Shown here piece by piece: positions 35,386 through 48,014 of a stretch of DNA of 64,000 nt (position 1 is its first letter; every line of letters starts with the position of its first letter). The DNA comes from Colletotrichum lupini (taxonomy: Eukaryota; Ascomycota; Sordariomycetes; Glomerellales; Glomerellaceae): NCBI RefSeq assembly GCF_023278565.1, contig NC_064675.1, positions 744,001-808,000 on the forward strand, in the 5' to 3' direction. The notes beneath the pieces are model-generated. The model saw nothing but the letters and a program-made list of their open reading frames with translations. It had not been told where the DNA came from and made no database searches. A program made the position numbers and the translations under genes.

Positions 35386-38095
35386 TCACAAACCTTCCTC
35401 GACAAGTCGAACAGAAATGGCCACCCCATCAACACCATCTCCCCCTTCAACCTCAACCCAAACCTTTTCCCCCTCAAACCTCGCCCCAACCCCGTCACGC
35501 CCACGATACACAACCCTCCCGCCAACATCAACAACCACATCCCTCACCCTCACAGGAACACCAACAACGCCCCTGGTGCCCCTCGCAGCCCACACGACAA
35601 TCCTAAACTGCACTCCCTCGCCCGTCCCAAAATCCTCCCACTCAACCCGGATCCCCTCCCCCTCGGGCGTCGGCACAACACCCCTCGCCCACTTCAACCC
35701 GCTCACCTCAGGAATGACACTCCACGTCCGGAACCCAGGCCCCGTAGGCCTCACCCCGAGAACATACCCACTCATCAGCGGCACAACACCCGTAGACCAC
35801 CCGTGCGCCATACTCGTGAACCCGTCCTCGTAAGGCCGTCCATCCGGCCCCCCGATCCCCTCCCAAAACGTCACGCCCGGATCCTGCCCCGCCATCCACC
35901 CGTACAACCTCCGCATCTCCTCCACGGCCGTCTCCCCGACCCCGGACGCGAACCGCGCCGCCATCTCAAAGTAGGAGATGAAGGCGTACACCCGCTGGCT
36001 GAACCCCCGGCCCACAGCATCCGAGTCGTAAAACGCGTTCCCGTAGGTCCGTGACGCGGCGCCGGCGTAGTACGCCAGGATGCCCCTCGCCGTACTCGTG
36101 TCCACCACGCCGCCAGCGAGAATGGCGAGGCTGTTCCCGTCCTGCGCGTGCGCCGCCGCAAACTCCCCGGCTCCGTCCGTCCCGTCCCAGAACGCGCCCC
36201 CCGCCGTGTCAAAGTTGCGTCTGGCCAGCGTGGAGGCGACGTCGTCCGCCCTCGCTAGCCACCGCTCTGCGTCCCCTTCCTTTTCTATCTCTGCCGCCAT
36301 TTCCGCGGCCCGGCGTAGCGCGAGGACGTAGAGCGCGTTGTAGTACGTCACTGGCCCCTGTCTCGGCAGGAAAGCGTAGTCGCCGTAGCCCGAGGTACCA
36401 TTCAGGCCCTTGGTCACGAGCCCGGTCTCCGGGTCCGTGACGGAGACGTACCATCCGTCTAGAACGGCGACGAGGTTGGCGTAGTAGGTTGAGATGTACC
36501 CCACGTCGCCCGTGTACCAGACGTAGTCGTGGCTGCAGACGACCCACCAGAGGGGGTAGTCGAACAAGGGAAGCGTGTAGTTCATACTTCACATCCCGTC
36601 CCAAGCATTAGTTTCCCAGGTGAAATGGCTTAAGCAGCGTCTAGTACAAAGAAGAAAAATGAAGGAGAGAAGATGGGGAAAAAAAACTCACATGCTCGCC
36701 GGCGGAATCCACCCATCACCCCTCTGATGAACCGCCAAATCCACCAATACATTCCTACTCGCCTCGCTCAACGTCCCATTCCCATGCGAAACATACCCCG
36801 TCAGCGCCGCGACCGCCAGATCCCCGACGTACGGATCGCGATCGCGCTTCGGCGCGTCGTGCAGCACAATCTTCCCCTCGAGCGTCTCGCTCGCCGCGCC
36901 CCGGGGCTCCGCGTCCTCGGCGCCGCGGAACTCGTCGACGCAGAGGTCGTTGGTGTACACCCCGTCGAACCACCACCGCGTCAGCTCCTCGTCGCTGCAC
37001 TCGAACCAGCCCCGAAAGGTATCGGGCGTGCCGTGGTAGGCCGAGAGCGCCAGGGACAGCGACGAGATGTTGACCTGGCCTTGTGGGGTTGTGTGCGGCG
37101 CGTCGGAGGGGAGGGCGTCGAGGTAGATGCGGAGGTAGCGGAAGCCGTGGAGGCCGTCTGCGCAGACTTGGCCTTTGCCTTGTTCGTTGGGATACTGGCA
37201 TCCGTGTTTCGCGGTCCAGGTGTAGTCGTCCTTGGCGACTGCGATCTGGTCGCTGCCGGGTGTGATTGTGTCGCCGTTGTAGGAGCGGGAGAAGTCGCTG
37301 ACGTTGCTCAGGAACTGTAGTGTCTCGGAGAAGGCTAGTCTGATGCCGGGCCTGCTGCTGCTGTCCTCTTGGTCTTTTCTCTCATCGTTTCCGTGACCCA
37401 CGGTTCCGGAAGTAGACGAGGACGACGACCCGGCAAAGGAAATTGAAATTATACCCACAGTATTCTGTCCAAAGTCGACCGTCACGGAGGGTGCCTCATC
37501 TCCCGCCGAGTCACGAGTAAAGACCGTGGGCCCGCCTTCGCCGTTGATTAATCCCGACGGATTAGCGACGTCGCCGCGCGTGAGGTCGGGAATCACCCGC
37601 GCCGGGTAAATCGTCCTGGACTCGCTCGCCCGGACATGTCGGTGCCAGCTGGGCACCTCCTCGCGGCGAATAGACTCATCACGAGGCGTGCTGCTGCCTC
37701 TCCAATGTGGGTTTATGACATCCCATTGGCCGGTTACGAATGCAAAGAGGCTTGTCCATAAATTCGGCATTACGGCTTCGTCATGAGTGGAGGAGCGAGT
37801 GTCAATGACGTAGGCTGCTTGATAATCTGTCTAATCGATTAGTGAATGGGCTTTCGAAACAGAAAAGAGAAATGAGAAAATGAATGAGCAACGTGCTTTG
37901 ATGAATTTGATGGATGAGCAATAAGTTGAGTGAACATACGAGTCGAGGAGGACTAAGGTCGGCGCGGGTGGGAATGCGGAATGCGGGGTCCCGCCCGGCG
38001 CTTCCCCAGATCGGATGATCTACGAACGGCAGTTGGCTGTAGGTAGGCTGAATCCACAACCCCAGCCCATTGCAGACCGCGGCCAGGGACTCGCA
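35386..38095 (-). CDS. GH78-like alpha-L-rhamnosidase (six-hairpin glycosidase); N-terminus unresolved
   Basis: Predicted enzyme removing terminal alpha-L-rhamnose from pectic rhamnogalacturonan or glycosides, probably secreted. Exons: up to 38095-37940, 37830-36692 and 36586-35386. The last junction joins DGWIPPAS to I-MNYTLPLFDYPLWWV in frame, and the 109-nt intron (GTATGT...GATTAG) joins TRADLSPPRL to TDYQAAYVID. A beta-sandwich region (SVTVDFGQNTVGIISISF, then HGFRYLRIYLDALP) precedes the (alpha/alpha)6 barrel. The acid motif LHDAPKRDRDPYVGDLAV matches the family's D-x-x-KRDR-x-x-x-x-GD signature, followed by FWEGIGGPDGRP and MAHGWSTGVVPLMSGYVLGV. About 831 residues are readable. No convincing start or signal peptide is found before 38095; a TAA lies just upstream in frame, so a short first exon is missing. 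ATG 37770 is the most conservative start. Confidence 0.8.
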
Positions 38096-38704
38096 TCTTT
38101 ACATTGAGCCAGTCTCGATTCCACCAAATCCATACTACGTACAGCACGGCATTATAGGTTCCTAATACGTGCTTCCGCAGCGTTAGATGGGAGTATTTGA
38201 TCACATTCATCTTTGCACATGCCATATTGTCGTTTTCTTCAGTTGCAACAAGGATCCCTGGTAACTTCAAGACAGACAATCAAATGGTATTAGACAGCAC
38301 TGCGTCTCAACTGTCTCTATCGCCTCAATGCCACACCAGCGGCGCGATGAATGACCCCAATGCAAAGTGTCCATGTCCATGCCACGACGCTCCGAGTGGG
38401 CATCGTGTCTCTAAACAAAAGGAAGAGAAGAAAAAACAAGGGTTTCGAGGTAGCTCAAGACACCCCTATGTGAAGACCTTGGTATGTCCACGCATCTCAA
38501 AAAGAAGTAACAACTGCGAAATGCATACGCGCGCGCAAAGTATCCATGGCGCTAAGGTTCATATCAGCGACCATGTTTCAATGTGTCGTCCATCAATCCA
38601 TAAACCTTCTCAATCCCACCGCCTGTACCAGGACGCCGTCAAAAAGCCAAGAAAGGTATTTTACACTTTCGCTGTCTGTTAAACATGATGATCGTAAAGA
38701 GGCC
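38096..38704. other. Short intergenic stretch
   Basis: Between the 5' end of the rhamnosidase gene and the 3' end of the SH3 gene. It probably holds the missing first exon and promoter of the rhamnosidase. Nothing else is seen. Confidence 0.4.
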
Positions 38705-40387
38705 TTATACAGTGCCTCGAAGTCTTTGCTTGCGTGCCAGCCAGTCGCCAAGCATGTTGTCAAGTTGCTATACAAATGTCAGTCCGAAAGCTCATGGAAC
38801 TCCTTGTGTATCTCGACTTACTGTTGTAATTTCCGCCAACTTGGCATTCTGTTCGCGGAACAAAGAGCCTGCGACGGGGTGTTCCGGTCCAGCAGGCGCC
38901 ACCTCGCTCTTGTCGTAAACAACGACCAGCATATCTCGGATATCCGAGCTCGAATCGAAAAATGCCCGAAGCTTCGCATCATTCCAGCTGCTACCGGTAG
39001 TGCTGCCACCCGTGGATGTTGAGCTGGCAGTCATCGAATCTTGAGCGCGATGTCTGCCTGCCTCCTCAGCGTCAATGAGCTCTGGCGATGGTGACGTCGA
39101 GTGGCCTTCTTGACTGGAAGTATCCACCATGAGCGCAGGAGGGTTATGCGAAGTGACCGGCGACACTTGCACGGGAGATTCGGAAAGTCTATCCTTTTCG
39201 CGTTCAACAGCGGTAGGCTGAGGCTGAGGCTGAGGCTGTTGCGATTGCGTAGGAGTAATTGTCTTGTCCGTCTGAGCGCTGGCAGCACTCAAGTTGCTCA
39301 TGTAGCTGTCAGGGAAGGCGCCAGGCAAAGGCCGTTCCAATTTCTCTTCCTTGACAATCTGATGTGCCTGCTGCTGCACAGGTGGCTCGGCAGACTCAAC
39401 CTCCTCCCCGGAAGAGTCAAAGTCATCAAGTTCAACTCGAGACTTCGCCTTGGTGACCTTCTGCGGCTTCGGTTCACTGTTGCCACTCCTCGACGGGATG
39501 ATCTTGGATAGGGTCGACTTTTCTTGGGGCGGTGATCGAGTCGTCTCTGGAGACTTGATCCGCTGCTGTTGAACAGAGAGTTCTGGATCCGAAGAATCAT
39601 CCTCCACAATGCGCATAGAAGCGGGAGGCACGTTCGAGACGTTGTTAGGGCGGCCCTCGGAGGAAATGAATTCGGAAAGCTCCCTGGTAGCAGACTTTTG
39701 CGGCGTTGCCGCCCCATTGAGTCTCGCAGGAGACGGCTCGACTCTCGGCTGTTGCTTCTGGAGCTTGCTTGTGCTCCGTTGGGGGCCATCGCCTCTCGGG
39801 GACAACGGTTCCTTCGGCTCCTCTTCCCGACTCTCACGGCTTTCGCGACTCTCTCGGTCCTGAGATTCTGTAACGATATCCATCGATCTCTTGCCAAAAG
39901 ACTCATCGTCGTCGTCCGTGGTCTTCTTCTTGTCCTTACGCGAGAAGAAACTCCGAATGGTGCTCGTCTTCTTCTCCTTCTCCTTCTTGTCCTTCTTCTT
40001 CTTGTCCTCCTTCTTATCCGGCTGCAGCTCCTTGTCCATCTTGTCCAAACTTGGCCGTTGCTTGACCTGAACGCTTTCCGTTGTCGAGGGTCGCGACCCG
40101 CTGTCGTCACGAAGCAAGTTAGGCGTAAGCGTGATCTTCTTGGTCTCGACCGTTTCGTCCTTAAAGAAAGAGTCGGTGTTCCTGACGGTGCCATTCCTCG
40201 ACCTACTGGGACCTTCTGGTTTTTCGAAGATTTCGCCGCTGTCACGTTTCGAGTCATCCTCGGGTGCCTCCTCCTTCTTCGTCGGTTCCGCAACGTTGAC
40301 CTCCTTCGTTGTCGCCCTTGGCTTGAGGGGCTCCACCTTGGCCGTATCGTCATCCATCGTTTCCTCTGTTGCCTGTTGCGACGTTTG

Positions 40388-40429
<42 letters not shown>

Positions 40430-42327
40430 AGCACCCTGTTGTTGAGGGAACAGCTCGTCGACCTCGTCCTCGTCCGAGGAGTAATCATAGTCAGAGTAAT
40501 CGACGAAAGTCGGGGCGGCGAACGCAACCGTCTTCTTCTTCTTCCTAAGAGCAGTCTTGAAGGTGCTCTTGGACTTTTCCCCAGACTGATCTCCGAGCAT
40601 TGTAGCGGAAAGCTGATCTAAGTCAGAAAGGTTCATCTCTTCCATGGAGGGAGCGACTACGTCTATATTCCTGTGCTTGTTCAAGCGCGCCAATCTCTCG
40701 GTCGGCGTTTCAATGTGCTCTGCCGGCAGATAGCCTATTGTTCATGTAAGGAGCTGCTCTTTGAACAACGCTCAAAGGGTCCTTACCAATGCTGCTGTCC
40801 TTCACCACACGGACCAGCCACCAGTAGCTGTTGCTGTCATCCAGCAACACCATGGTGTCGCCCTTGGTGGCATTTGCTTGGCCCTCGACGGTTGCGACAA
40901 AGGTGTGCAACGCGTAGACGAATTCGAAATCGATGTCCTCTGGTTCGTGTAAGCACTCGTTGCCCCAGCCACAGGCAATAAACCTAGAATCATCAACAAG
41001 AGAAACATCGCCGTCATCATCATCTTCATCATCAATAGAGGGTTCGTATGGGATCGTAAGCGGGATGCCGTCATCGTCAAGTCCACCAACTGCCTCGTCT
41101 CTCTCTGCCCTCTCCATCTCGGCACGCCGCTGCGCAAAGTCGTCGTACACCGGTTCTCCAGTTTTCCGCACGCGAAGCGGACGAACCACAATGGGTCCAT
41201 GCTGTGCAACACTCTGTAAGTCAAACTTGGCTGCATGATTGCTGCTGTTTTCCTCCTGCCAGTCAAGCTCGTCGTTGCATTCATCGCCGTTTTGTTCGTC
41301 GTCATAATATTCGTCGGTATACTGTTCCCCGTCGAATCGGTCGTCGTCGTCGTCGGTCGTATTGCGATCCTATTCGGGATACTCACCGCGAAGATGATGA
41401 TGATGGGTTGATGTCTTGACAGATGCCTTGCTATGCTGCCAAGAGAGGTGCGCTGGGAGGTATTCAAGGGATTCGGTATAAGGAGAAGAGGACCTTGCCT
41501 CGCTGAAGGAAGGGGAAACGGGGGAGGCGTGATCTCGCATGGCGGGTAGAGAGTCGACTCTACGCGGCCATGATTGCGGAGGCATAATCGAAGTGTACCC
41601 ACCATCTTCAATCGAGGGCGAACTCGAAATCTTGTCCATCATGTCGTCGTCGTCCATGCTCTCGTCGGTGTCGTCCATGTTTCCGTCGTCCGAGACACCT
41701 CCATTTTGTGCGACAGCCTGCGCATCTTGCTGTTGTTTTTTGCTTGCGTCGTCCATTGTGCTCCCAGTGAGCTTCCTCGAGACCTCTCCCGCGAGATCGT
41801 CTTCGTCGGAGATGTCGTCGTCGTCGGCGTTGGTCCAAGATAGTCTCGGGCTGCGCGCTTGATCTTCGGCGGATTCCTGGGCGACTTCTCGAAGAGTCTC
41901 GGCCTGGTGCGGACCGAACGAGCCGTTGGGCGCCCTGCTGTGGTCTTTCGCTGAGGGTGCTTCCGGGTTTTGCAGATCGATGGTGTCTGTGAATGCGACA
42001 GAGGAGGCCAATGGTCAGCGTGACATGTCAAGCAAAGAAACAAAGCTGCCGAGTATATTTTTTTCCTTCCTTCTTCCTCTTGCTCTGGCCAAAGGGGGGT
42101 GGGAGGAATTCTGTGAAATTGATCGTCCGCGGTTCCAGCCGTTAGACCAAGACGGGTTCAGGCTAGAGCTCAGACACAGAAAACCCAGAGCCGAGTAGGA
42201 AAGGGGGAGTTTTGTGTTTGGGGGGAGAAATTATGTGGTGCGACAGGAGGAATGGGCAGCAGGCGCAGGCGCGGTTGTTTGGGGGTCGCATAAACTTACC
42301 AGCGCGAATAATGTGAGGTCTCGTCAT
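38705..42327 (-). CDS. Bud14-like SH3-domain polarity protein; in-frame TAG near residue 198
   Basis: Putative cell-polarity and actin-cable regulator; Bud14 in yeast binds phosphatase Glc7 and formins. Exon 1 is only 28 nt (42327-42300, MTRPHIIRA); a 313-nt intron (GTAAGT...CACAG) joins it to DTIDLQNPEAP at 41986. Later exons are 41369-40787, 40734-38822 and 38767-38705, the last coding QLDNMLGDWLARKQRLRGTV. The SH3 domain at about residues 345-405 (YALHTFVATVEGQ, SYWWLVRVVKDSSIG joined to YLPAEHIETPTERLARLNKHRN) is intact. The remainder is acidic, Ser-rich and Lys-rich disordered sequence with a 15-Gln tract. TAG 41370-41372 breaks the frame between LRGEYPE and DRNTTDDDDD. A 51-nt intron 41420-41370 (GTCAAG...AATAG) would remove it in frame, giving 1050 aa, but a strong GTGAGT in the same place does not fit the frame. 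Confidence 0.85.
40385..40429 (-). repeat. Glutamine-codon repeat inside the SH3 gene
   Basis: Fifteen consecutive Gln codons on the minus strand: a central run of CAG flanked by CAA, in the disordered region after the SH3 domain. The uninterrupted CAG core is prone to length change. Confidence 0.95.
41370..41372 (-). other. In-frame TAG inside the SH3 gene
   Basis: The minus-strand frame reads HHHHLRGEYPE, TAG, DRNTTDDDDDRF and stays open on both sides. The sequence on either side looks like a continuous acidic linker. The three bases are also the acceptor end of the candidate 51-nt intron. Confidence 0.85.
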
Positions 42328-45300
42328 GTTGGATTAGGTCGTGGGCCAGCACAGCCAGCCGAGACGGTTGTGGGAATTGTGATTTTGTGACGGGATTACT
42401 CGAGTCGTGAAGTGGTATGTTGTGGTGCGGCGTATGGATACACAGTTGAGTGTGCAGTGCAGACAAGAGGTCGTTCCGTTCACAGTTCCGTCTGGATTAA
42501 TTTTCCTTTGCGCTTGACGAGCCAACCCCCTTTGGACCCGTCAGTTGGTACGTTGGAGAGACCCTGGTCGGCAGACGACGTATGGAGGACGGTTCGGAAG
42601 TGTATCATGGAGCGAGGGTGCCAAAAAAGCTGGGGCGGTTGGCAATTGCCAAGAGAATGGGATGGGCGAAGCGTACGGAGTATGCGTAGCGTGGTCTGGC
42701 CTGGTGTGGTCTGGTCTGGAGAAGGGAGGTGGGAATTACTGACTGTGTGTGACAGTAGTAGAGAGGTACGGAGTAGAGTAAGGCGTGCCGGTGCTGGGCG
42801 TTGAACGGGGGTCGAAATTGCGACTCCGCTGTTTCGTCGGCTGAACAGGGACGCCAGGCTGGGTTCTAGCGGCGCGCGAGATTGCCGTCGGGGCTGCCAG
42901 GGTGCGGCGTCACTGCGGGAAGAGGGACGATGATGAAATGGTTGGACGAGGTTATGCGAGGGATTTCGGAAGTCTGTTGGAATTCGGAGCGGATGAAAAG
43001 CTCGGCGGTCGTCGCCAGTACCACACGATTATTGGGAGGCAATCAAGCGATGTAGTGAATTCGGATAGACAGCCGGCGGAAGGTCGTGTGCTCAGTCAGG
43101 CAGAGTGCTGTCGGGGGCCAAGTTGAAAGTAAGCGATCAAGGAGTGCGCTGCTTGGTGAATGGTGGTGGTCGACCAAGGAGGGGCGGTTGGTTTGGATGG
43201 CTTGCTGGGCTGGGCTGGCAAGGAGCCGGCTATGAATAGAACAGGGAACGGCGCAGTTGGTGAAGGAGGCGCTGACGAGTTGAGGCGAGTGCCAGGTAAC
43301 CGAAGTTCCGTGCTGTGGTTGTTGTATCCTGTATCCTGTATGTGTACCTAATAAGGCGAGTTGTAAGGTGAGGGGATGCTCGAGAAGAATAATTAAAAGG
43401 AGCGACAAGGGCTGAAGAGGATGTCAATGGAATGGATGGTAAGGGTAGGGTGGAAAACGGTGCGGACTGCAAAATCAATTCTGGGCCCCAAAAAAGTGCC
43501 CAAGATGCTGGATTCGGTAAACGTCAAGCCGACAAGAAAAAGAGAGAAGACGGGAAGACAAGGAAGTGGGAAAGATGTGTTCAAAAGTGTGTTTAGTTTA
43601 TTGTGTGCCGTGGGTGTCGTGTGTGTGTTCTGTGTGTGCGTGTGAACCCAGCGAATATGACGGAGCAACAGCCTGGGCGGGATAGCTCTAAGATGGGAGG
43701 AGGTATCCGCAGGTACGGAAGGAACTTGGAGGAACCTGACGGGAACTAAGGGTGCGAATCCAGCACGGGGAACACGGGGGATGGGAGAACTTGACGAGAC
43801 TCAGAGAGACAGAGAGAAAAAAAATCGAAGCTTGCCAGGTCCGGAACCCCTTTGCTGTGCTGCCGCCGCTAAAACAGCCCAAAATTCAATTTCATGCGAG
43901 AGACGCTGCTGCAGGAGGGAAGGCCAGAGATTGGGTAGACGAGAATCAACTTGTTCCTCCCGCGCGCTGCCGTGATAGGTGATGGGTGCAGATGCAACCT
44001 CGACATGTTGTGCACACCCATACACACCAAGTAGTCAGGCACAATGTACTTGGTACCAATCTTGCTGTACGGAATTCTGTGTATCCGTACGTTCAGGGGA
44101 AATAGCATGTCTGCCCGATGCTGTCATGTCTTGCTCTCTCACAAGTCTCTCACGCCTCTTTCCCGCCTCGGCCTGTCGACACCACATCTTGAAAAGTTCA
44201 GATTGTTCAGAATCAAATAACAAAAAAAAAAAAAAATGCGGCAGTGAAATGAACTTTGGAGACTCGACACCCTGCGAAATGTTTGGCTGGGGTTTGTGGA
44301 CTTGAAACAACTGGGAGTCGACCAGGGCCACGCCGCTTTCCACCTCAGGAACCAAGTACCTATTCAAGTACATCTTGGTCACTGGTGTATGTACTCCAAA
44401 AAAGTACTTACCTGTCTACCTAAGATAGTTCACTCTGAGGTGTAGCCAGTCATTATCGAGAAAACCAGACCTCCTTGCCAGCTACGAGTTCCATCTTCTT
44501 TCACCCGCTGTCAGAAATCTCTGAGGCTGCCTCCGTCTTCCCGACTCTCGTCACAGATTTTCTTCTTCTTCTTCTTCTATTCCCTCTCCTGCTCCTGAAG
44601 CTGTTGTTCTGGTGGCCCCTCTCTCTCCTCGACATTGCATCACGGTCCGTTCGCCGTTTACATCTGGGCCAACTGTCTAACGATGTACCGTTATCGGAGA
44701 CGAGGTCTCTTAGTCATATTCCCTGCACCGGAAGTATACCCGCCAGTGTTAGTCGAATTTTGAAAAAGGAGGTCTGGCCCTGGCCCCTGGGTGGGAGAGT
44801 ATTAAGCTCTCGGGCCTGGTCTCTGGGTCTTGGGCTCCTCAGTCCTGGACTCCTGGGACCATAGGGAAAACGTCCATTCGCATTGGACCAACTTTCAGAC
44901 TGGTCACCTAATCCACATCCAGCGCAGCTAGAGGAATACCTCCAACTCCAACCGAAACTGCCACCTCTCGCGCACATCGTTTGTATCTTCCTATTCCGGC
45001 TCTACGAGTTTACCCACCTTGAACGCTACTTCCGACCTCCCACTTCCACTTACGCATAGTTCCACCTCATCTCAATCCGGATTCAGGTAAACAGCTGCCT
45101 CTTGCCTGGGCCAAGACGTCGTACAAACATACGCCTTCGTCATGCTTCTCATGACCAGCTCGTCACGGGAATTAAAGCCCGACCCGCTGAAACTCTCAAT
45201 ACTGGAGACGGGAGACCTCTGCCTGCGTTCTAGACAAGCCGCAAAGCCGCTGCCATCGTGTAGGTACGCGCTTCAAGCTCACTTTCACGCATCGAGAAAT

Positions 45301-48014
45301 GTTCCCGGCGTCGATCTTTCCAATTCGTCAACAACTTTCTGCCCGTCTCCGGCGATCGACATCAATGTGATTTCTCTCCCTCCTCGCTTCCTGAAGTATT
45401 ATCTTCCCTCCGTCAACCATGGTGAACCATCCTAAGCAACCACCGCCGCCACCATCGCCGCTCATCCGTGCGTCACGGCTGCTGGCCCGTTTCGATGTGG
45501 CTCGTCCCAAACACCAGGTAAACTTCACATCCACTCCGTTGCAAACGGCGCCGGTCGAGAAATCAGCCTCCAGATCCAGACCTATGGCGTCGACGGCGCT
45601 GACTGTGGCTTTTCTCAGCTTCTGTTCGGACCCGAGCCTGACACGTTCCCCGCCAAGATATTCCTCTGTAAGTCCGTCAGAAGCGAGGAATGTGAAGTAA
45701 TCACTACAGCATACCAGTTGCCTCGCAAACACCATCCGAGACTCATCGCGTCCTCCTCAAGCTGGAGAGACTGGTCTGCTTTCAATCTCGCCACCAAACT
45801 TTCCCACCAACCAGTATCCGCCGTTGTTCACCTGGCACACGCCCGCAGCAGGATCCTATTTCCATCAACCGCGGTACGGGTATCCGTATAGACTCGCTCA
45901 CATCCTCACCGGCAACCCGTGCGGGGGCCTGCACCCCCCGGAAGCTTGCTGAGCACGAGCAACAACAAGACTCTGCTCGCGTTTACGGCTGCAGGCGAAA
46001 GTCAATTACCTTCGTCCGAAGTTTTGTAAGCAGCGTAAAGGTTGCAGGCAACACGCGGAAGGGGGGGGAAAACATCAGGAACAAGTGTGAAGAGTGAAAA
46101 GAAGAAAAACAACAAAAAAAAGAGCCTCATCTGAAACCCAGGCTTCCTCGGGACCGAACATCTGGGGCCCGGCGCAAACGCACATGCCCGCTCGTCCCAT
46201 CAAACTCTAGTGGCTTCGGCTAGTCGTCCCTTATTCGCTCTTACACGTATCCCTCAAACTGTGATTCCTTCAAGAGCTCAGCCAGCATCGTGATGCATGG
46301 CGAAGGACGCGCGCACCAGTCATCCGAAGCTCGGTCGACGAACCTTTTTGATGAGAGAGAGTGAATGGAAATTTGCATGATACGGGTTATTGAATGATTC
46401 ATCGAATATGCACTCCGCGGCGGCGGCATACAGTCGCAAGCTCGGTGATACCTCATCTGTTACATCGGATCCAACATAGCTGTCACATTAGAACCGACAT
46501 GAGAAGAACAGATCATCCCAAGAGATGCAGGCTCGCCGTCCTTGGGGGCGGCGGTGTACCTTGACTGGCCTAACTATGTAAATACCGACTCAAGCTCTGC
46601 ATGCCCAAGGTGCGAGATGTCTCACCGATACTAAAATATGCTATTTTCAGGGGTAAACATATGAACGACCTACCTCTCCCTGCGCCATGTCTCTTGGTCC
46701 CGAGACATGCCTTTGAAAAAAAAAAGTAAGTACCCAGCAGTTTGAAAGCGAAGCGTTCTAGCAAACAGAGGATTCATAAGTGATACGTGAGATACTTGAT
46801 CACAGTCTCAGGATACGAAGAAAAGGCGTCGTTTTTGACGGAACATCTCTTCCCCGTCCGAACTACGTGGCTCGGTGCCTTACTTTGAACCTGTAGCCTT
46901 CCATGACTTTTGTAACGATGCGGACGGGAGCCCATGATGTTCGTCTGAGCATACATTTGGGTGCAATCGGTCTGACGAGCCGATAGACCATGCTCTCAGT
47001 GAGCTACTCCTGCGTCTGTTATTGGTGTGAGCCGTGTCGGGTAGTCAGTCCCTGCATATCATCCATTATATTCTGCGGTGGGAGAGGATCAGAGCGCGGG
47101 ACTTGGCATCGCAAGATCCTCTCGTTGAGAGATGCCAGAGCTCGATAGTCGAGAGCCTGGTATCTTGCAAACAATGTCGATGCGTCCAGCCTGGGCACGG
47201 TATGACTTCGTGTGTTTCCCGACGGCCTGGCGTATTGCCCATGATACTTGAGTACTGGCTATGAAATGGGTATGATGAGAGTCTGGTTCCCCAAGGGCTA
47301 TGAACTGCTGCCTGTGCTGTTGGCGCCGTCATATTCAAGTTGTCGTCAGTTCTCATATTGCTGTATGAAGCTTATCGAAGCAGGGAAATAGTGGGCAGTC
47401 TGGATCTGATAATTGACGGCCATTAGGCCATAATATGTAAAGTTTATCGAGTGTCTAGTAGCCTAGTAACCCTACTACCCTTGATCCCAGCCGGCAGGAA
47501 GTATCGTAGATCTGTGAACGAAACGACCAGCACAAGAGAAGACTGGCGTGCCAATGATCCTAAGCTCCGGCGATGTTTACCTCATGTGATCGAATCCAAC
47601 AGAACGGGACTTATCAACTGACTAATGATGTAGTTGTACCATATTGCTATAGAGTATGTATCTGCTCAAGTAACACGAGCTGGCCGGAAGTCCAGATCTG
47701 CTCAAACCAAGCAGATGGTCCGTTGACTGATTGATGCTCATTCCATACACGGGAAATCGAAGACAAATTAGGTGAATTATTAGATGTCATTATCAAAGAG
47801 TGTGTAGCCTATCAATCCTTGCACCAGTACTACCTAGTCCCTAACATTATAGTCCCTTGATATGCTGATCCCAAGTGTCATCGCATTTTCATGCGAACCA
47901 GTTCGCCTCATCCTTGTGTCGAGTCTTGCTCGACCGAATGACGGGCCAGCTTCAAATTACCCTGAGTCCGAGCATCCCCGGCTCAGCCAAGATGCCTTGT
48001 AAAATCGGGAATCC
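42328..48014. other. 5.7-kb gene-free region
   Basis: The left part is the promoter of the SH3 gene, with TACGGAGTA at 42674-42682 and again at 42767-42775. An A16-type run lies near 44221-44236. Around 44.4-45.4 kb the plus strand is C/T-rich like a leader, and an ATG in good context stands at 45419, but the 93-codon frame it opens has no recognisable relative. The stretch 46.5-48.0 kb is A/T-richer. No supported gene. Confidence 0.45.

Noticed and set aside
37953..38279. ATG-initiated frame (MSVLKLPG...) as first exon of the rhamnosidase
   Set aside because: It runs in a different frame from the conserved exon ending at 37940, and its sequence does not look like a signal peptide.
45419..45700. 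ATG in a good context (CAACCATGG) opening a 93-codon Pro-rich frame behind a C/T-rich stretch
   Set aside because: No recognised relative, weak codon bias and no convincing splice continuation; kept only as a possibility.
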